The notes under the pieces: model-generated
Seen by the model: the letters and a program-made list of their open reading frames with translations, nothing else
Databases searched by the model: none
Told to the model about the DNA's origin: nothing
Assembly (NCBI RefSeq): GCF_000317695.1
Contig: NC_019771.1
Location: forward strand, 2,794,001-2,858,000
From: Anabaena cylindrica PCC 7122
GTDB taxonomy: Bacteria > Cyanobacteriota > Cyanobacteriia > Cyanobacteriales > Nostocaceae
DNA length: 64,000 nucleotides
Reading direction: 5' to 3'
In this document: in pieces, positions 26,313 to 35,016 of the stretch
How positions within the stretch are numbered: position 1 is the first letter of the stretch
Layout: each line of letters starts with the position of its first letter
Program-made: the position numbers and the translations under genes

Positions 26313-27185
26313 ATGAATTTAGCGATGATCGCACATTTGGGGCCTCCTGGAACTTATTCCGAACAAGCCGCTTTTTTTTATCTTAACTGGCTGCAAAAAA
26401 ATCAGGGAATTGAAGCCAACTTATCCCCTTATGCTACTATTGCCCAATCGCTACAAGCCGTTGCTACAGGAGCATCTCAATTAGCTGTTGTCCCTGTGGA
26501 GAATTCCATTGAAGGTAGTGTGAGTATGACATTAGATCAACTGTGGCAATTGGAAAGTTTAAAAATTCAATTGGCTTTAATTCTGCCTATCTCCCATACT
26601 TTAATCTCCTGTGCAACCAGCTTAGAAAGCGTTCAAACTGTTTATTCTCATCCTCAAGCTTTAGCGCAATGTCAAGGATGGTTAGCGCAGTGCCTACCAA
26701 ATGTGAATTTAATTCCTACTAACTCCACAACTGATGCATTGGAGCGAATCAAACAGGATATCACAACTGCAACAATATCATCTAGTAGAGCAGCACAACT
26801 TTACAATCTGCCCATTCTAGCCAGTGGTATTAACGACTACGCAGATAACAGTACCCGCTTTTGGGTGGTAAGTAAGGCTCAAAGCGATGCTGATTACCAG
26901 ACATTCTCTACCAAAAAAAGTCATACATCCCTAGCTTTCAGCGTACCGGCTAATAGACCAGGCGCTCTAGTTAAAGCTTTGCAGATATTTGCTCAACTAG
27001 ATATTAATCTCAGTCGAATTGAGTCACGTCCCACAAAACGTTCTTTAGGAGAATACTTATTTTTCATTGATATAGAAGCAAATGCCGATATCGCATTAAT
27101 GCAAGTTGCTTTGGCTGAATTAAGGAATTATACAGAAATTTTAAAGATTTTTGGCAGTTATGATGTCTTAGCAATTAGCCCTTAA
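26313..27185 (+). CDS. pheA: Prephenate dehydratase
   Basis: A 290-residue monofunctional enzyme converting prephenate to phenylpyruvate for phenylalanine synthesis. The periplasmic-binding-like catalytic domain, residues 1-185, has HLGPPGTYSEQAAFFY, VPVENSIEGSVSMTLD and the catalytic Thr in NSTRFWVVSK. The C-terminal ACT domain (residues 205-288; FSVPANRPGALVKALQIFAQ, LSRIESRPTKRSLGEYLFFI) binds phenylalanine for feedback control. There is no chorismate mutase domain. It is monocistronic, diverging from the DUF1997 gene. Confidence 0.96.
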   Translation: MNLAMIAHLGPPGTYSEQAAFFYLNWLQKNQGIEANLSPYATIAQSLQAVATGASQLAVVPVENSIEGSVSMTLDQLWQLESLKIQLALILPISHTLISCATSLESVQTVYSHPQALAQCQGWLAQCLPNVNLIPTNSTTDALERIKQDITTATISSSRAAQLYNLPILASGINDYADNSTRFWVVSKAQSDADYQTFSTKKSHTSLAFSVPANRPGALVKALQIFAQLDINLSRIESRPTKRSLGEYLFFIDIEANADIALMQVALAELRNYTEILKIFGSYDVLAISP

Positions 27186-27231
27186 CACTGAAAATGTATG
27201 ACTCAAATCAGTCCAAGAGAACTCCACAAAA

Positions 27232-27322
27232 TACAGCAGTTTGCGTAGTTAGGAGGTACACAATCCAAATTAAAACCTATACACAAAGCCAGTTTTACTC
27301 CTGACTCCTGAATTCTGCTGTA
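27232..27322 (+). mobile_element. TA-bounded miniature element, copy 2 (91 bp)
   Basis: TACAGCAG at the left and CTGCTGTA at the right end; the interior is nearly identical to copy 1 (GTAGTTAGGAGGTACACAAT, CCTATACACAAAGCCAGTTT) but with one fewer TGACTCC unit. Inserted 47 bp after the pheA stop codon. Confidence 0.75.
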
Positions 27323-27423
27323 GATTATCCAATTTCACTGAGTCAAAACGACTTTTTACTCTCCCTGCTCCCTGCGTTCCAAATAATGGGATACTTTTTA
27401 TTTAGAAGTCTCTAAATACTGTG

Positions 27424-27445
27424 GGGTGGGCATCCCTGCCCGCCC
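27424..27445. other. GC-rich hairpin after the LON-domain gene
   Basis: GGGTGGGCA pairs with TGCCCGCCC (9 bp, one G-U) around a four-base loop. It lies 12 bp downstream of the minus-strand LON-domain gene. It lacks a T-run; it may act in 3'-end protection or be a dispersed hairpin repeat. Confidence 0.55.
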
Positions 27446-27456
27446 AAATCTGTTAA

Positions 27457-28104
27457 TTACGAATTATTAAAAGTGTCTTTCAGTACAGAACGGGCTGCTA
27501 GATGATTACGAGTAGAAGTCAAAATTTCTGCTTCCCGTTCTAAGCGGGCAACGGTGTCCTGTATTTCTAATAATGCTTGCTGTTCTGGAGCTACACCATA
27601 AAGGTTACTTGCCACCCAGTAAGATAGCTCTGTTGGTAAATCTGGCAAATCTTCGGGCAATTCGATATCTTTTTCGGTTAACTTGGCTGAAAGACGAACA
27701 ACATCTGCAAGTAGCTGTTCTACTTCAGTAGCTAAAGGTCGCAAATCCTTAGATGGCGGATGGTCTTCAATCCATTCTACCAAACCGACACGATAGGGCT
27801 TTTCACGTACATACTCTAAAACACGAAACCGTTGCTGCCCCAAAGTTAACATTTCCATGCGGTCATCAGGCATTCGTTGGTAATGAATAATTTCCGCGCA
27901 GCAGCCGACATTGGCAATTGTACCTTTGACTGGATCGACCATCAATACTCCAAACCTGCGATCGCTCTCCAAAATCGTGTTCATCATGATTCTGTAGCGA
28001 AATTCAAAGATATGTAGGGGTAATGGTCTAGTTGGGAATAGAACCACTTCGGGTAAAGGGAACAGAGGTAATTCACGAACTGCAATTTTAGAAGAGGATG
28101 TCAT
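27457..28104 (-). CDS. LON substrate-binding domain protein
   Basis: A 215-residue protein consisting only of the N-terminal domain of Lon protease: RELPLFPLPEVVLFPTRPLP followed by HIFEFRYRIMM, RFGVLMVDP, GCCAEIIHYQRMPDDRMEML and the helical end (SYWVASNLYGVAPEQQALLE). There is no AAA+ or protease domain. Such stand-alone proteins are common in cyanobacteria and of unknown role; an adaptor in proteolysis is speculation. It lies downstream of rpsJ on the same strand, but a terminator separates them. Confidence 0.92.
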   Translation of the reverse strand: MTSSSKIAVRELPLFPLPEVVLFPTRPLPLHIFEFRYRIMMNTILESDRRFGVLMVDPVKGTIANVGCCAEIIHYQRMPDDRMEMLTLGQQRFRVLEYVREKPYRVGLVEWIEDHPPSKDLRPLATEVEQLLADVVRLSAKLTEKDIELPEDLPDLPTELSYWVASNLYGVAPEQQALLEIQDTVARLEREAEILTSTRNHLAARSVLKDTFNNS

Positions 28105-28198
28105 TGTTAGTAAAGTATAAATTTCATGCTTAAAAAATTTATTTTTCCCTATTTTTCCCGTGCTTTTTTATATTTTATCATTTGTTTTACAGCTAAAT

Positions 28199-28229
28199 AA
28201 AAAGCCCTGAGATAAATTTCTTCAGGGCT
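28199..28229 (-). terminator. Intrinsic terminator after rpsJ
   Basis: On the minus strand AGCCCTGA pairs with TCAGGGCT (28222-28229 with 28203-28210) around an 11-nt loop, followed by TTTTAT. It ends the str-tuf-rpsJ transcription unit before the LON-domain gene. Confidence 0.8.
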
Positions 28230-28307
28230 AAGTTATAATTAATACTAATTGAGTCTCTAAGCATTTGTGATTGGTCATTGTTCCTAGTGCTAATGACCAA
28301 TAACTAG

Positions 28308-28625
28308 TTACAGTTTTACTTCAATATCTACACCAGATGGTAAATCCAACTTCATCAGCGCATCAATAGTTTTAGAAGAAGGTTGATAAATGTCAATAAT
28401 GCGACGATGGGTGCGGGTTTCAAAATGTTCGCGGGAATCCTTATCGACGTGAGGCGATCGCAATACGCAATATATCCTACGTTTTGTTGGTAAAGGAATT
28501 GGACCTATAGCTGTAGCGTTAGTACGATTAGCAGTGTCTACAATCTTCTCGCAAGATGTATCCAATAAACGTCGGTCAAAAGCCTGTAAGCGAATTCTAA
28601 TCTTTTGCTGCTGTAAAGTTGCCAT
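28308..28625 (-). CDS. rpsJ: 30S ribosomal protein S10
   Basis: 105 residues, of normal length: QQKIRIRLQAFDRRLLDTSC, then TAIGPIPLPTKRRIYCVLRS, SREHFETRTHRRIIDI and LPSGVDIEVKL. S10 belongs to the 30S head and, with NusB, to antitermination. As usual in cyanobacteria it follows tuf at the end of the str operon; a 10-bp hairpin lies in the 155-bp gap to tuf. Confidence 0.98.
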   Translation of the reverse strand: MATLQQQKIRIRLQAFDRRLLDTSCEKIVDTANRTNATAIGPIPLPTKRRIYCVLRSPHVDKDSREHFETRTHRRIIDIYQPSSKTIDALMKLDLPSGVDIEVKL

Positions 28626-28714
28626 CTTGAGTTTTCCAGGTTCTGATTAATTAAGTGACTAAAAACTGGTTACTGAGGACTAGATTATTCCCAATAGCCA
28701 ATCCTTATATAGAA

Positions 28715-28756
28715 GGAATAGAAAGGAGCAGAGACGAACTTTAGCATCTCTGCTCC
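28715..28756 (-). terminator. Hairpin between tuf and rpsJ, possible attenuator
   Basis: GGAGCAGAGA and TCTCTGCTCC (28725-28734 and 28747-28756) form a perfect 10-bp stem with a 12-nt loop, followed on the minus strand by TTTCTATTCC. The T-tract is weak, so partial termination that lowers rpsJ relative to tuf is inferred. Confidence 0.6.
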
Positions 28757-28780
28757 AATATTTACCAAAACAAAAAGGTA

Positions 28781-30010
28781 CTATTTGATGATTTTAGAAA
28801 CTACACCAGCACCAATAGTGCGACCACCTTCGCGAATAGCGAAGCGCATACCTTGCTCAATCGCAATCGGGTTGATTAGTTCTACGCTCATTTTGATGCG
28901 ATCTCCGGGCATCACCATTTCTACTTCTTTACCTTCATCTGATGTGTAGCCTGTAATCGTGCCAGTTACATCAGTTGTCCGTACATAGAATTGAGGACGA
29001 TAACCAGCGAAGAATGGTGTTTTCCGACCACCTTCTTTTTCTGTAAGAACGTAAACTTCACCTTCAAATTGAGTGTGAGGTTTAATTGAACCTGGCTTGG
29101 CAATTACCATACCCCGTTCAATATCAGCCTTTTGAATACCACGGAGTAGTACACCTGCGTTATCTCCAGCCATACCTTGATCAAGACTCTTCTTGAACAT
29201 CTCGATTCCAGTTACGGTGGTGGCGCGAGTATCTCTGATACCTACTAACTCGACGTTATCGCCGACTTTGACGATACCGCGTTCAATCCGACCAGTAGCT
29301 ACAGTACCACGACCTGTGATGGAGAATACGTCTTCTACAGCCATGAGGAAGGGCAAGTCAACAGCCCGTTCTGGAGTCGGGATATAGGAATCTACCGCAT
29401 CCATCAGCTTGTAGATTTTATCTACCCACTCATTTTCACCACGTTGGGTCTTAGGATTCTTGGTCATTACTTCGAGAGCTTGCAGACCAGAACCTGTGAC
29501 AATGGGGATGTCATCACCGGGGAAATCATAACTGGATAGCAGTTCTCTAACTTCCAGTTCTACCAACTCCAGTAATTCCGCGTCGTCCACCATATCTTCT
29601 TTGTTTAAGAAGACAACTAGACTGGGTACACCTACCTGCTTGGCGAGGAGGATGTGTTCACGAGTTTGGGGCATAGGGCCATCTGCCGCAGAAACTACTA
29701 AGATCCCGCCATCCATTTGGGCTGCGCCAGTGATCATGTTTTTGACATAATCAGCGTGTCCAGGACAGTCTACGTGAGCATAGTGGCGATCGCCAGTTTC
29801 ATACTCAACGTGAGCGGTATTGATGGTAATACCCCGTGCTTTTTCTTCGGGTGCATTATCAATTTGATCATATCCCTTACCTACAGCCTGACCCATAGCT
29901 GCCAAGGTCATTGTAATAGCTGCTGTTAAGGTCGTTTTGCCGTGGTCAACGTGGCCAACAGTACCGATATTAACGTGGGGTTTATTCCTTTCAAACTTTG
30001 CGCGTGCCAT
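28781..30010 (-). CDS. tuf: Elongation factor Tu
   Basis: 409 residues, full length for cyanobacterial EF-Tu. G-domain motifs: GHVDHGKT at 19-26, DCPGH, NKED and the effector region ARGITINTAHVEYET. Domains 2 and 3 are present to the end (RFAIREGGRTIGAGVVSKII). It carries aminoacyl-tRNA to the ribosome. It follows fusA by 22 bp in the same operon; AAGGAAA upstream of the ATG serves as ribosome binding site. Confidence 0.99.
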   Translation of the reverse strand: MARAKFERNKPHVNIGTVGHVDHGKTTLTAAITMTLAAMGQAVGKGYDQIDNAPEEKARGITINTAHVEYETGDRHYAHVDCPGHADYVKNMITGAAQMDGGILVVSAADGPMPQTREHILLAKQVGVPSLVVFLNKEDMVDDAELLELVELEVRELLSSYDFPGDDIPIVTGSGLQALEVMTKNPKTQRGENEWVDKIYKLMDAVDSYIPTPERAVDLPFLMAVEDVFSITGRGTVATGRIERGIVKVGDNVELVGIRDTRATTVTGIEMFKKSLDQGMAGDNAGVLLRGIQKADIERGMVIAKPGSIKPHTQFEGEVYVLTEKEGGRKTPFFAGYRPQFYVRTTDVTGTITGYTSDEGKEVEMVMPGDRIKMSVELINPIAIEQGMRFAIREGGRTIGAGVVSKIIK

Positions 30011-30032
30011 GAATGCTCGTTTCCTTTTTTAA

Positions 30033-32111
30033 TTAAGCGTTCCCTTTGCTTTTTGCAATGATAGTTTCAGCCACGCTGCGAGGCACCTCTTCATAGTGGC
30101 TGAACTCCATTGTAAAGATACCCCGGCCTTGGGTCTTAGACCGAATATCTGTAGCGTAGCCAAACATAGTCGCTAGTGGAACTTTGGATGTCACCTTAGC
30201 GAGTCCTTGTTCAGTGCTTTGGCTTTCAATCTGTCCCCGACGGGCGATGAGGTCGCCAATAACGTTGCCGATAAAGTCTTCGGGAACTTCCACTTCAACT
30301 TTCATCATAGGCTCTAACAGCACTGGAGAAGCTTTTGATACTGCCTCTTTCATTGCCATTGAGCCGGCAATTTTGAAAGCCATTTCCGAAGAGTCTACAT
30401 CGTGGTAAGAACCATCTATCAAAGTAGCTTTGACATCAATGAGTGGATATCCAGCGACAACGCCGGATTCACAACATTCTTTCATTCCCTGTTCTGCCGG
30501 GCTAACGTACTCTTTGGGTACAGTACCACCAACAATCTTGGAGACGAACTCAAAACCTGTGCCTGGTTCTCCTGGCTCTAAATTGATGACAACGTGACCG
30601 TACTGTCCTTTACCACCACTTTGACGGATGAATTTACCTTCAATTTTGTTAACGGCTTTACGAATTGTTTCGCGGTAAGCTACCTGTGGCGCACCCACAT
30701 TTGCTTCCACTTTAAATTCTCGTAACATCCGGTCTACCAAAATTTCTAGGTGCAGTTCACCCATCCCCGCAATTACAGTTTGGTTGGTTTCTGGATCGAC
30801 GCGGACACGGAAGGTGGGATCTTCTTCTGACAGGGATTGCAAGGCCTTGGACAATTTGTCCATGTCATTCTTGGTTTTGGGTTCAACCGCTACCGAGATG
30901 ACAGGCTCAGGAATGAATAGGGATTCCAGAATGACTGGTGATCCTTCATCGCATAAAGTGTCACCTGTTAAGGTGTCTTTTAATCCTAATGCTGCGCCTA
31001 AATCACCTGCTCGCAGTTCTTCCACGTCTTGTCGGTCATCCGCTTTCATCAGTACTAGGCGGGAAATCCGTTCTTTCTTGTCTTTGCTGGCGTTGAGGAC
31101 GTAGCTACCTTTTTTCAACACACCAGAATAAACACGAACGAAGGTAAGGCGACCGTAGGGGTCAGCCATGATTTTGAATGCCAGGGCGGCTAGGGGTTCG
31201 TTGTCATCTGCCCGACGCTCGACAGTCTCACCATTGGGTAATAAGCCTTGAATTGGTGGCACTTCTGTTGGTGCAGGTAGATAATCTACGACTGCATCTA
31301 ACATCAACTGCACGCCTTTGTTTTTGAAGGCTGAACCGCAAAGTACTGGCACAATAGTTCCCGCAGTTGTGCCTTTACGTAGGGCTAAACGGATTTCTGC
31401 TTCTGTCAGTTCTTCGCCCTCGAAGTACTTATTCATCAGAGCATCATCCGTTTCTGATACTGCTTCAACTAGCTTGGTGCGGTATTCGTTCGCTTGTTCT
31501 AGCAATTCTGCTGGAATTGCTGCTTCTTCAATATCAGTTCCTTGGTCATTGTTGTATATGTAAGCACACATCCGTACCAAGTCAATGATGCCCTTAAAGT
31601 CATTTTCACTACCGATGGGTAGCTGAATGGCGATCGCATTTGCCCGCAAGCGATCGCGCATTTGCTCATGAACTCTATAAAAGTTCGCACCCGTGCGATC
31701 CATTTTGTTAATAAAAGCAATCCGAGGCACGCTATAACGGTCTGCTTGCCGCCACACTGTCTCAGATTGTGGTTGGACACCACCGACGGAACAAAAGACG
31801 GCGATTACACCATCTAACACGCGCATGGAACGTTCCACTTCAATGGTGAAGTCAACGTGGCCAGGAGTATCGATAATGTTAATTTGATGATCTTTCCAGC
31901 TGGTGCTGATAGCAGCGGCAGTAATGGTAATTCCCCGTTCCCGCTCCTGCTCCATCCAGTCTGTTACGGCAGTTCCTTCGTGAACTTCACCAATTTTATG
32001 AATTATCCCAGAGTAAAATAATATTCTCTCTGTTGTCGTTGTTTTTCCCGCATCTATATGCGCCGCAATACCGATATTGCGTACTTTCTCTAGCGGGTGT
32101 GTACGTGCCAC
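30033..32111 (-). CDS. fusA: Elongation factor G
   Basis: 692 residues, full length. G1 motif AHIDAGKT at 17-24, DTPGHVDF and NKMD are seen; domains II to V follow, including QSGGKGQYGHVVINLEPG and the C-terminal SKVPLATMFGYATDIRSKTQ. It is the GTPase for ribosomal translocation. The start is GTG with an excellent AGGAGG five bases upstream. It lies between rpsG and tuf in the str operon. Confidence 0.99.
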   Translation of the reverse strand: MARTHPLEKVRNIGIAAHIDAGKTTTTERILFYSGIIHKIGEVHEGTAVTDWMEQERERGITITAAAISTSWKDHQINIIDTPGHVDFTIEVERSMRVLDGVIAVFCSVGGVQPQSETVWRQADRYSVPRIAFINKMDRTGANFYRVHEQMRDRLRANAIAIQLPIGSENDFKGIIDLVRMCAYIYNNDQGTDIEEAAIPAELLEQANEYRTKLVEAVSETDDALMNKYFEGEELTEAEIRLALRKGTTAGTIVPVLCGSAFKNKGVQLMLDAVVDYLPAPTEVPPIQGLLPNGETVERRADDNEPLAALAFKIMADPYGRLTFVRVYSGVLKKGSYVLNASKDKKERISRLVLMKADDRQDVEELRAGDLGAALGLKDTLTGDTLCDEGSPVILESLFIPEPVISVAVEPKTKNDMDKLSKALQSLSEEDPTFRVRVDPETNQTVIAGMGELHLEILVDRMLREFKVEANVGAPQVAYRETIRKAVNKIEGKFIRQSGGKGQYGHVVINLEPGEPGTGFEFVSKIVGGTVPKEYVSPAEQGMKECCESGVVAGYPLIDVKATLIDGSYHDVDSSEMAFKIAGSMAMKEAVSKASPVLLEPMMKVEVEVPEDFIGNVIGDLIARRGQIESQSTEQGLAKVTSKVPLATMFGYATDIRSKTQGRGIFTMEFSHYEEVPRSVAETIIAKSKGNA

Positions 32112-32245
32112 AATTACCTCCTATAGTTTTCGCCTCATGATATCTTGTATATTACTCTTTGTTAAGATTCTATACTTTTACGGAAAACCGTCTGTTCGAG
32201 AAATTTGAAGATATACCGTTTTGAGGCGATATATCGTTTCTCTAA

Positions 32246-32716
32246 TTAGTAGCGATAATGTGCAAATGCTTTATTCGCTTCAGCCATCCGGTGCGTTTCT
32301 TCCCGCTTGCGAATGGAGCTTCCTGTTTCGTTAGCAGCGTCCATTAACTCATTTGCTAGTCTACTGGCCATGGTACGTCCAGGTCTAGACCTAGAGAACT
32401 GCACTAACCAACGCAATGCCAGGGTAGTACCCCGATCTGAACGCACTTCCATTGGTACTTGATAAGTCGCTCCACCTACTCGCCGAGCTTTTACTTCCAC
32501 TAAGGGCGTTGCGTTTCGCACTGCTCTTTCAAATGTTTCCAAAGCACCGGCACCAGTGCGTTCTTCAATAGTTTTTAAGGCATCATACACAATTCTGGCG
32601 GCAAGTGATTTCTTGCCATGACGCATGATCCGCCTGATAATCATGCTCACAAGGCGACTGTTGTACACTGAGTCAGACGGAACTGGGCGCCTTTGACTAA
32701 CACCACGACGAGACAT
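32246..32716 (-). CDS. rpsG: 30S ribosomal protein S7
   Basis: 156 residues: MSRRGVSQRRPVPSDSVYNS, RIMRHGKKSLAARIVYDAL, NATPLVEVKARRVGGATYQV and the C-terminal ETHRMAEANKAFAHYRY. S7 nucleates assembly of the 30S head. It is separated from rpsL by an unusually long 361-bp spacer and from fusA by 134 bp. Confidence 0.98.
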   Translation of the reverse strand: MSRRGVSQRRPVPSDSVYNSRLVSMIIRRIMRHGKKSLAARIVYDALKTIEERTGAGALETFERAVRNATPLVEVKARRVGGATYQVPMEVRSDRGTTLALRWLVQFSRSRPGRTMASRLANELMDAANETGSSIRKREETHRMAEANKAFAHYRY

Positions 32717-33077
32717 ACTTCATCCTTAAATTCGGAATTTGGCAACGAAATTATATGCTATCAGAACATAGGAGCCTAAAAGATGTGTAAGTAGCTGCTC
32801 AAATTTCCTTGAGTTTTAGCTTTAGTCACAACCAGGCTAAACTGATTTTTTCCTAACCCTCTACCAGACACACAAGGCGACTACATCATCAACTTTAATA
32901 TTTACATTAAAGTGCTGCGATCGCATTACAGTATTCGGCTTTAAAACCCTTACACTTGCTCGCTTAGTGCAAGTTACAGCTTGATTTCTTAAACAAGAAG
33001 ACACCGCTATATTTTGTGTTTTATGGGGCTTGAGGTGAGGCGATTAATCATTTTTGAGGTGATTAATCGCCTAGTTC
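32717..33077. other. rpsL-rpsG intergenic region, 361 bp, with internal hairpin
   Basis: This gap is long for a str operon. Directly after the rpsL stop lies a perfect 12-bp inverted repeat GGCGATTAATCA / TGATTAATCGCC (33039-33050 and 33060-33071) with a 9-nt loop and no T-run. A HIP1 octamer is near 32920. No open frame or RNA gene is seen; a second promoter for rpsG-fusA-tuf or an RNA processing site is inferred. Confidence 0.55.
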
Positions 33078-33461
33078 CTATTTTTTAGCTTCTTTAGGGC
33101 GCTTAGTTCCATATTTGGAACGTCCTTGCTTACGGTCTTTAACTCCGGCTGTATCTAACGTGCCACGAATAATGTGGTATCTCACGCCCGGTAAGTCCTT
33201 TACCCGACCACCACGAATCATCACAACAGAGTGTTCTTGCAAGTTATGACCAATGCCTGGAATGTAAGCAGTGACTTCAAATCCAGAAGTTAGTCTGACT
33301 CTTGCTACTTTGCGGAGAGCTGAGTTAGGTTTTTTAGGGGTAGTTGTGTATACTCTGGTACAAACGCCTCGGCGTTGAGGGCATTGTTTCAGAGCAGGGG
33401 ACTTGGTTTTCTGACGCGCTTGTTCGCGTTCTGTGCGTATTAGCTGCTGTATTGTTGGCAT
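33078..33461 (-). CDS. rpsL: 30S ribosomal protein S12
   Basis: 127 residues: MPTIQQLIRTEREQARQKTK, RGVCTRVYTTTPKKPNSALR, the conserved GIGHNLQEHSVVMIRGGRVK and basic C-terminal SKYGTKRPKEAKK. S12 is the decoding-centre protein and the usual site of streptomycin resistance; the lysine in TTPKKPNS is the wild-type form. It is the first gene of the str operon. Confidence 0.99.
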   Translation of the reverse strand: MPTIQQLIRTEREQARQKTKSPALKQCPQRRGVCTRVYTTTPKKPNSALRKVARVRLTSGFEVTAYIPGIGHNLQEHSVVMIRGGRVKDLPGVRYHIIRGTLDTAGVKDRKQGRSKYGTKRPKEAKK

Positions 33462-33579
33462 GAGTTACAGCGCGTAAAGCTGCTTATGTTCTATTTTAAC
33501 AAATCCTGATTATAGCGTTTTTTGTGTTTTTATGTCAATTATTATTTTGTTAATTATTCAGTTGTGCATTCCTCATCAC

Positions 33580-33906
33580 TTACTGAATAATAGAGAAAGA
33601 ATTACCACAGCTACAGGTAGAGATTGCTAATGGGTTATGGAACTGAAAACCTCCACCCATAAGATCCTCTGAATAATCTAATTTCAACCCTTTGATGTAA
33701 TTAAGGGTTTGAGTATCTATGATGACTTGAATATTATCCAAGTAAAAAACCTGATCTTCGACCTTAACGACTGCATCGAAAGCAATATCATAAAACAAGC
33801 CAGAACAGCCACCGGGCTTGACTTGTAAGCGAAAAAATATGTTTGGCTGTTGTTTGGATTTTAATCGCTCGATCTCATTAACAGCCGCGAGACTCAATTG
33901 AATCAT
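33580..33906 (-). CDS. IscA/SufA/HesB-type iron-sulfur assembly protein
   Basis: A 108-residue A-type carrier: MIQLSLAAVNEIERLKSKQQ, then KPGGCSGLFYDIAF, LDYSEDLMGGGFQFHNPLA and the C-terminal CSCG. The three conserved cysteines are present (GCSG and CSCG) and would bind an Fe-S cluster or iron. An open frame continues 56 codons upstream, but that part is encoded by repeat DNA (34022-34074) and is Arg/Ser-rich; the ATG at 33904-33906 gives the canonical family start. The function fits with the BolA/Grx pair elsewhere in the window. Confidence 0.9.
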   Translation of the reverse strand: MIQLSLAAVNEIERLKSKQQPNIFFRLQVKPGGCSGLFYDIAFDAVVKVEDQVFYLDNIQVIIDTQTLNYIKGLKLDYSEDLMGGGFQFHNPLAISTCSCGNSFSIIQ

Positions 33907-34021
33907 GGAATTTTTATAGCGATCCGAAACTCCATATTCAATATTAGCAGGAGTATGGCTATAGCTTGCACGACGACGCAGGAGTCTCATAGTCCACCCT
34001 GCACTATTAAGTAGGGTTTGC

Positions 34022-34074
34022 TGTAAAGCCCTGCGGGCATAGCTTCGCTTACCGCGTAGCGTGCCGTTAGGCAT
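34022..34074. repeat. 53-bp dispersed palindromic repeat, copy A
   Basis: Starts TGTAAAGCCCTGCGGGCAT and contains CGCTTACCGCGTAGCGTGCC. It aligns without gaps or nearly so to 44535-44587 (copy B), and its core to 16591-16633. It lies upstream of the IscA-like gene and creates a false N-terminal extension. Confidence 0.75.
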
Positions 34075-34192
34075 AAAGGTTATCTCTAGTTCAGGAGTAT
34101 GGCTAACGCCACGCTATCAGGAGGAGTTGGAAGCAGGTAAGAATAGTATCGAGCCTGGAAAATTGGCTTTGTCCATCTTCCCAGTTCCATCT

Positions 34193-34612
34193 CTATCTTT
34201 CACTGCGAGCATAGTCATCTTGGTAGCGAATAATATCATCTTCGCCCAAGTATTCACCATTCTGCACTTCAATCAAAATTAAGGGAATCACACCAGGATT
34301 CTCTAAACGATGAACGGTACATTGAGGTACATAGGTTGACTGATTATTACTCAGTAAAATTTCTTTCTCACCACAAACTACCTTAGCTGTACCTGAGACA
34401 ACAATCCAATGTTCGCTGCGGTGGTGGTGCATTTGTAGACTGAGGCGATGTCCAGGCTTAACTTCAATGCGTTTAATTTTATATCCGCGCCCTTCTTCTA
34501 AAACTGTAAAAGAACCCCAAGGACGTAGTTCACTTGCAGCAATACTTTTAGAATTTACTGCTGCGCTAAAGGGTAGAGTGTTAGCTGGTGTGGTTTCTGT
34601 CAATTGAGCCAT
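34193..34612 (-). CDS. Cupin protein, mannose-6-phosphate isomerase type II-like
   Basis: A 139-residue single cupin. RPWGSFTVLEEGRGYKIKRI, VKPGHRLSLQMHHHRSEHWI and the second motif (PQCTVHRLENPGVIPLILIE) match the C-terminal isomerase domain of the GDP-mannose pyrophosphorylase/phosphomannose isomerase proteins; metal ligands are the His cluster in QMHHHRSEH. The nucleotidyltransferase half is absent, so this is the isomerase domain alone. The frame opens at an ATG at 34633, but GAGG sits five bases before the second ATG (34610-34612), which was chosen. It supplies mannose-derived sugar nucleotides, relevant to the glycosyltransferases downstream (inference). Confidence 0.87.
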   Translation of the reverse strand: MAQLTETTPANTLPFSAAVNSKSIAASELRPWGSFTVLEEGRGYKIKRIEVKPGHRLSLQMHHHRSEHWIVVSGTAKVVCGEKEILLSNNQSTYVPQCTVHRLENPGVIPLILIEVQNGEYLGEDDIIRYQDDYARSER

Positions 34613-35016
34613 AGTTACCTCATTTGGAGACATACAAAAATTTTATGATTCTTAATAATTGAGGAGAGAATTGTGGCTGATATTGCCAGTGCGAGAATTA
34701 GCAAATTAATTTCACTTTGATAACCATAGCAAAATCAGATGTTATGGCGTAACCTATTCCTAGTGAAAGTCTTGGGTCTACACTAATTCTTCATCAATAC
34801 AAAACCCAGCTTGTTGGCAGCTTTAAAAAAGTATTGCAGAATAAACATTTGGGGAAAATCTTAGATGCAAAATTAGAACCTGTCTTTGATAGTTTGACAT
34901 TTTTAGCAGAAGTTACGGACAAGTTAGGAAAAACGAACCACAGAGGACGCAGAGGACACGGAGAAATAAGAGTTTCAGCGGTTTTTTGTGTAAGTTTTAT
35001 TTAGTTTTGAGTAGGT
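34613..35016. other. Intergenic region, 404 bp, repeat-bearing
   Basis: Between the cupin and NAGPA-type genes. It contains a short dispersed-type repeat, CACAGAGGACGCAGAGGACA, at about 34940-34960. Short peptide-like stretches are seen but no convincing gene or remnant could be named. Confidence 0.45.

Noticed and set aside
33907..34074. N-terminal extension of the IscA-like protein
   Set aside because: Encoded largely by the 53-bp repeat and Arg-rich; the family start is at 33906.
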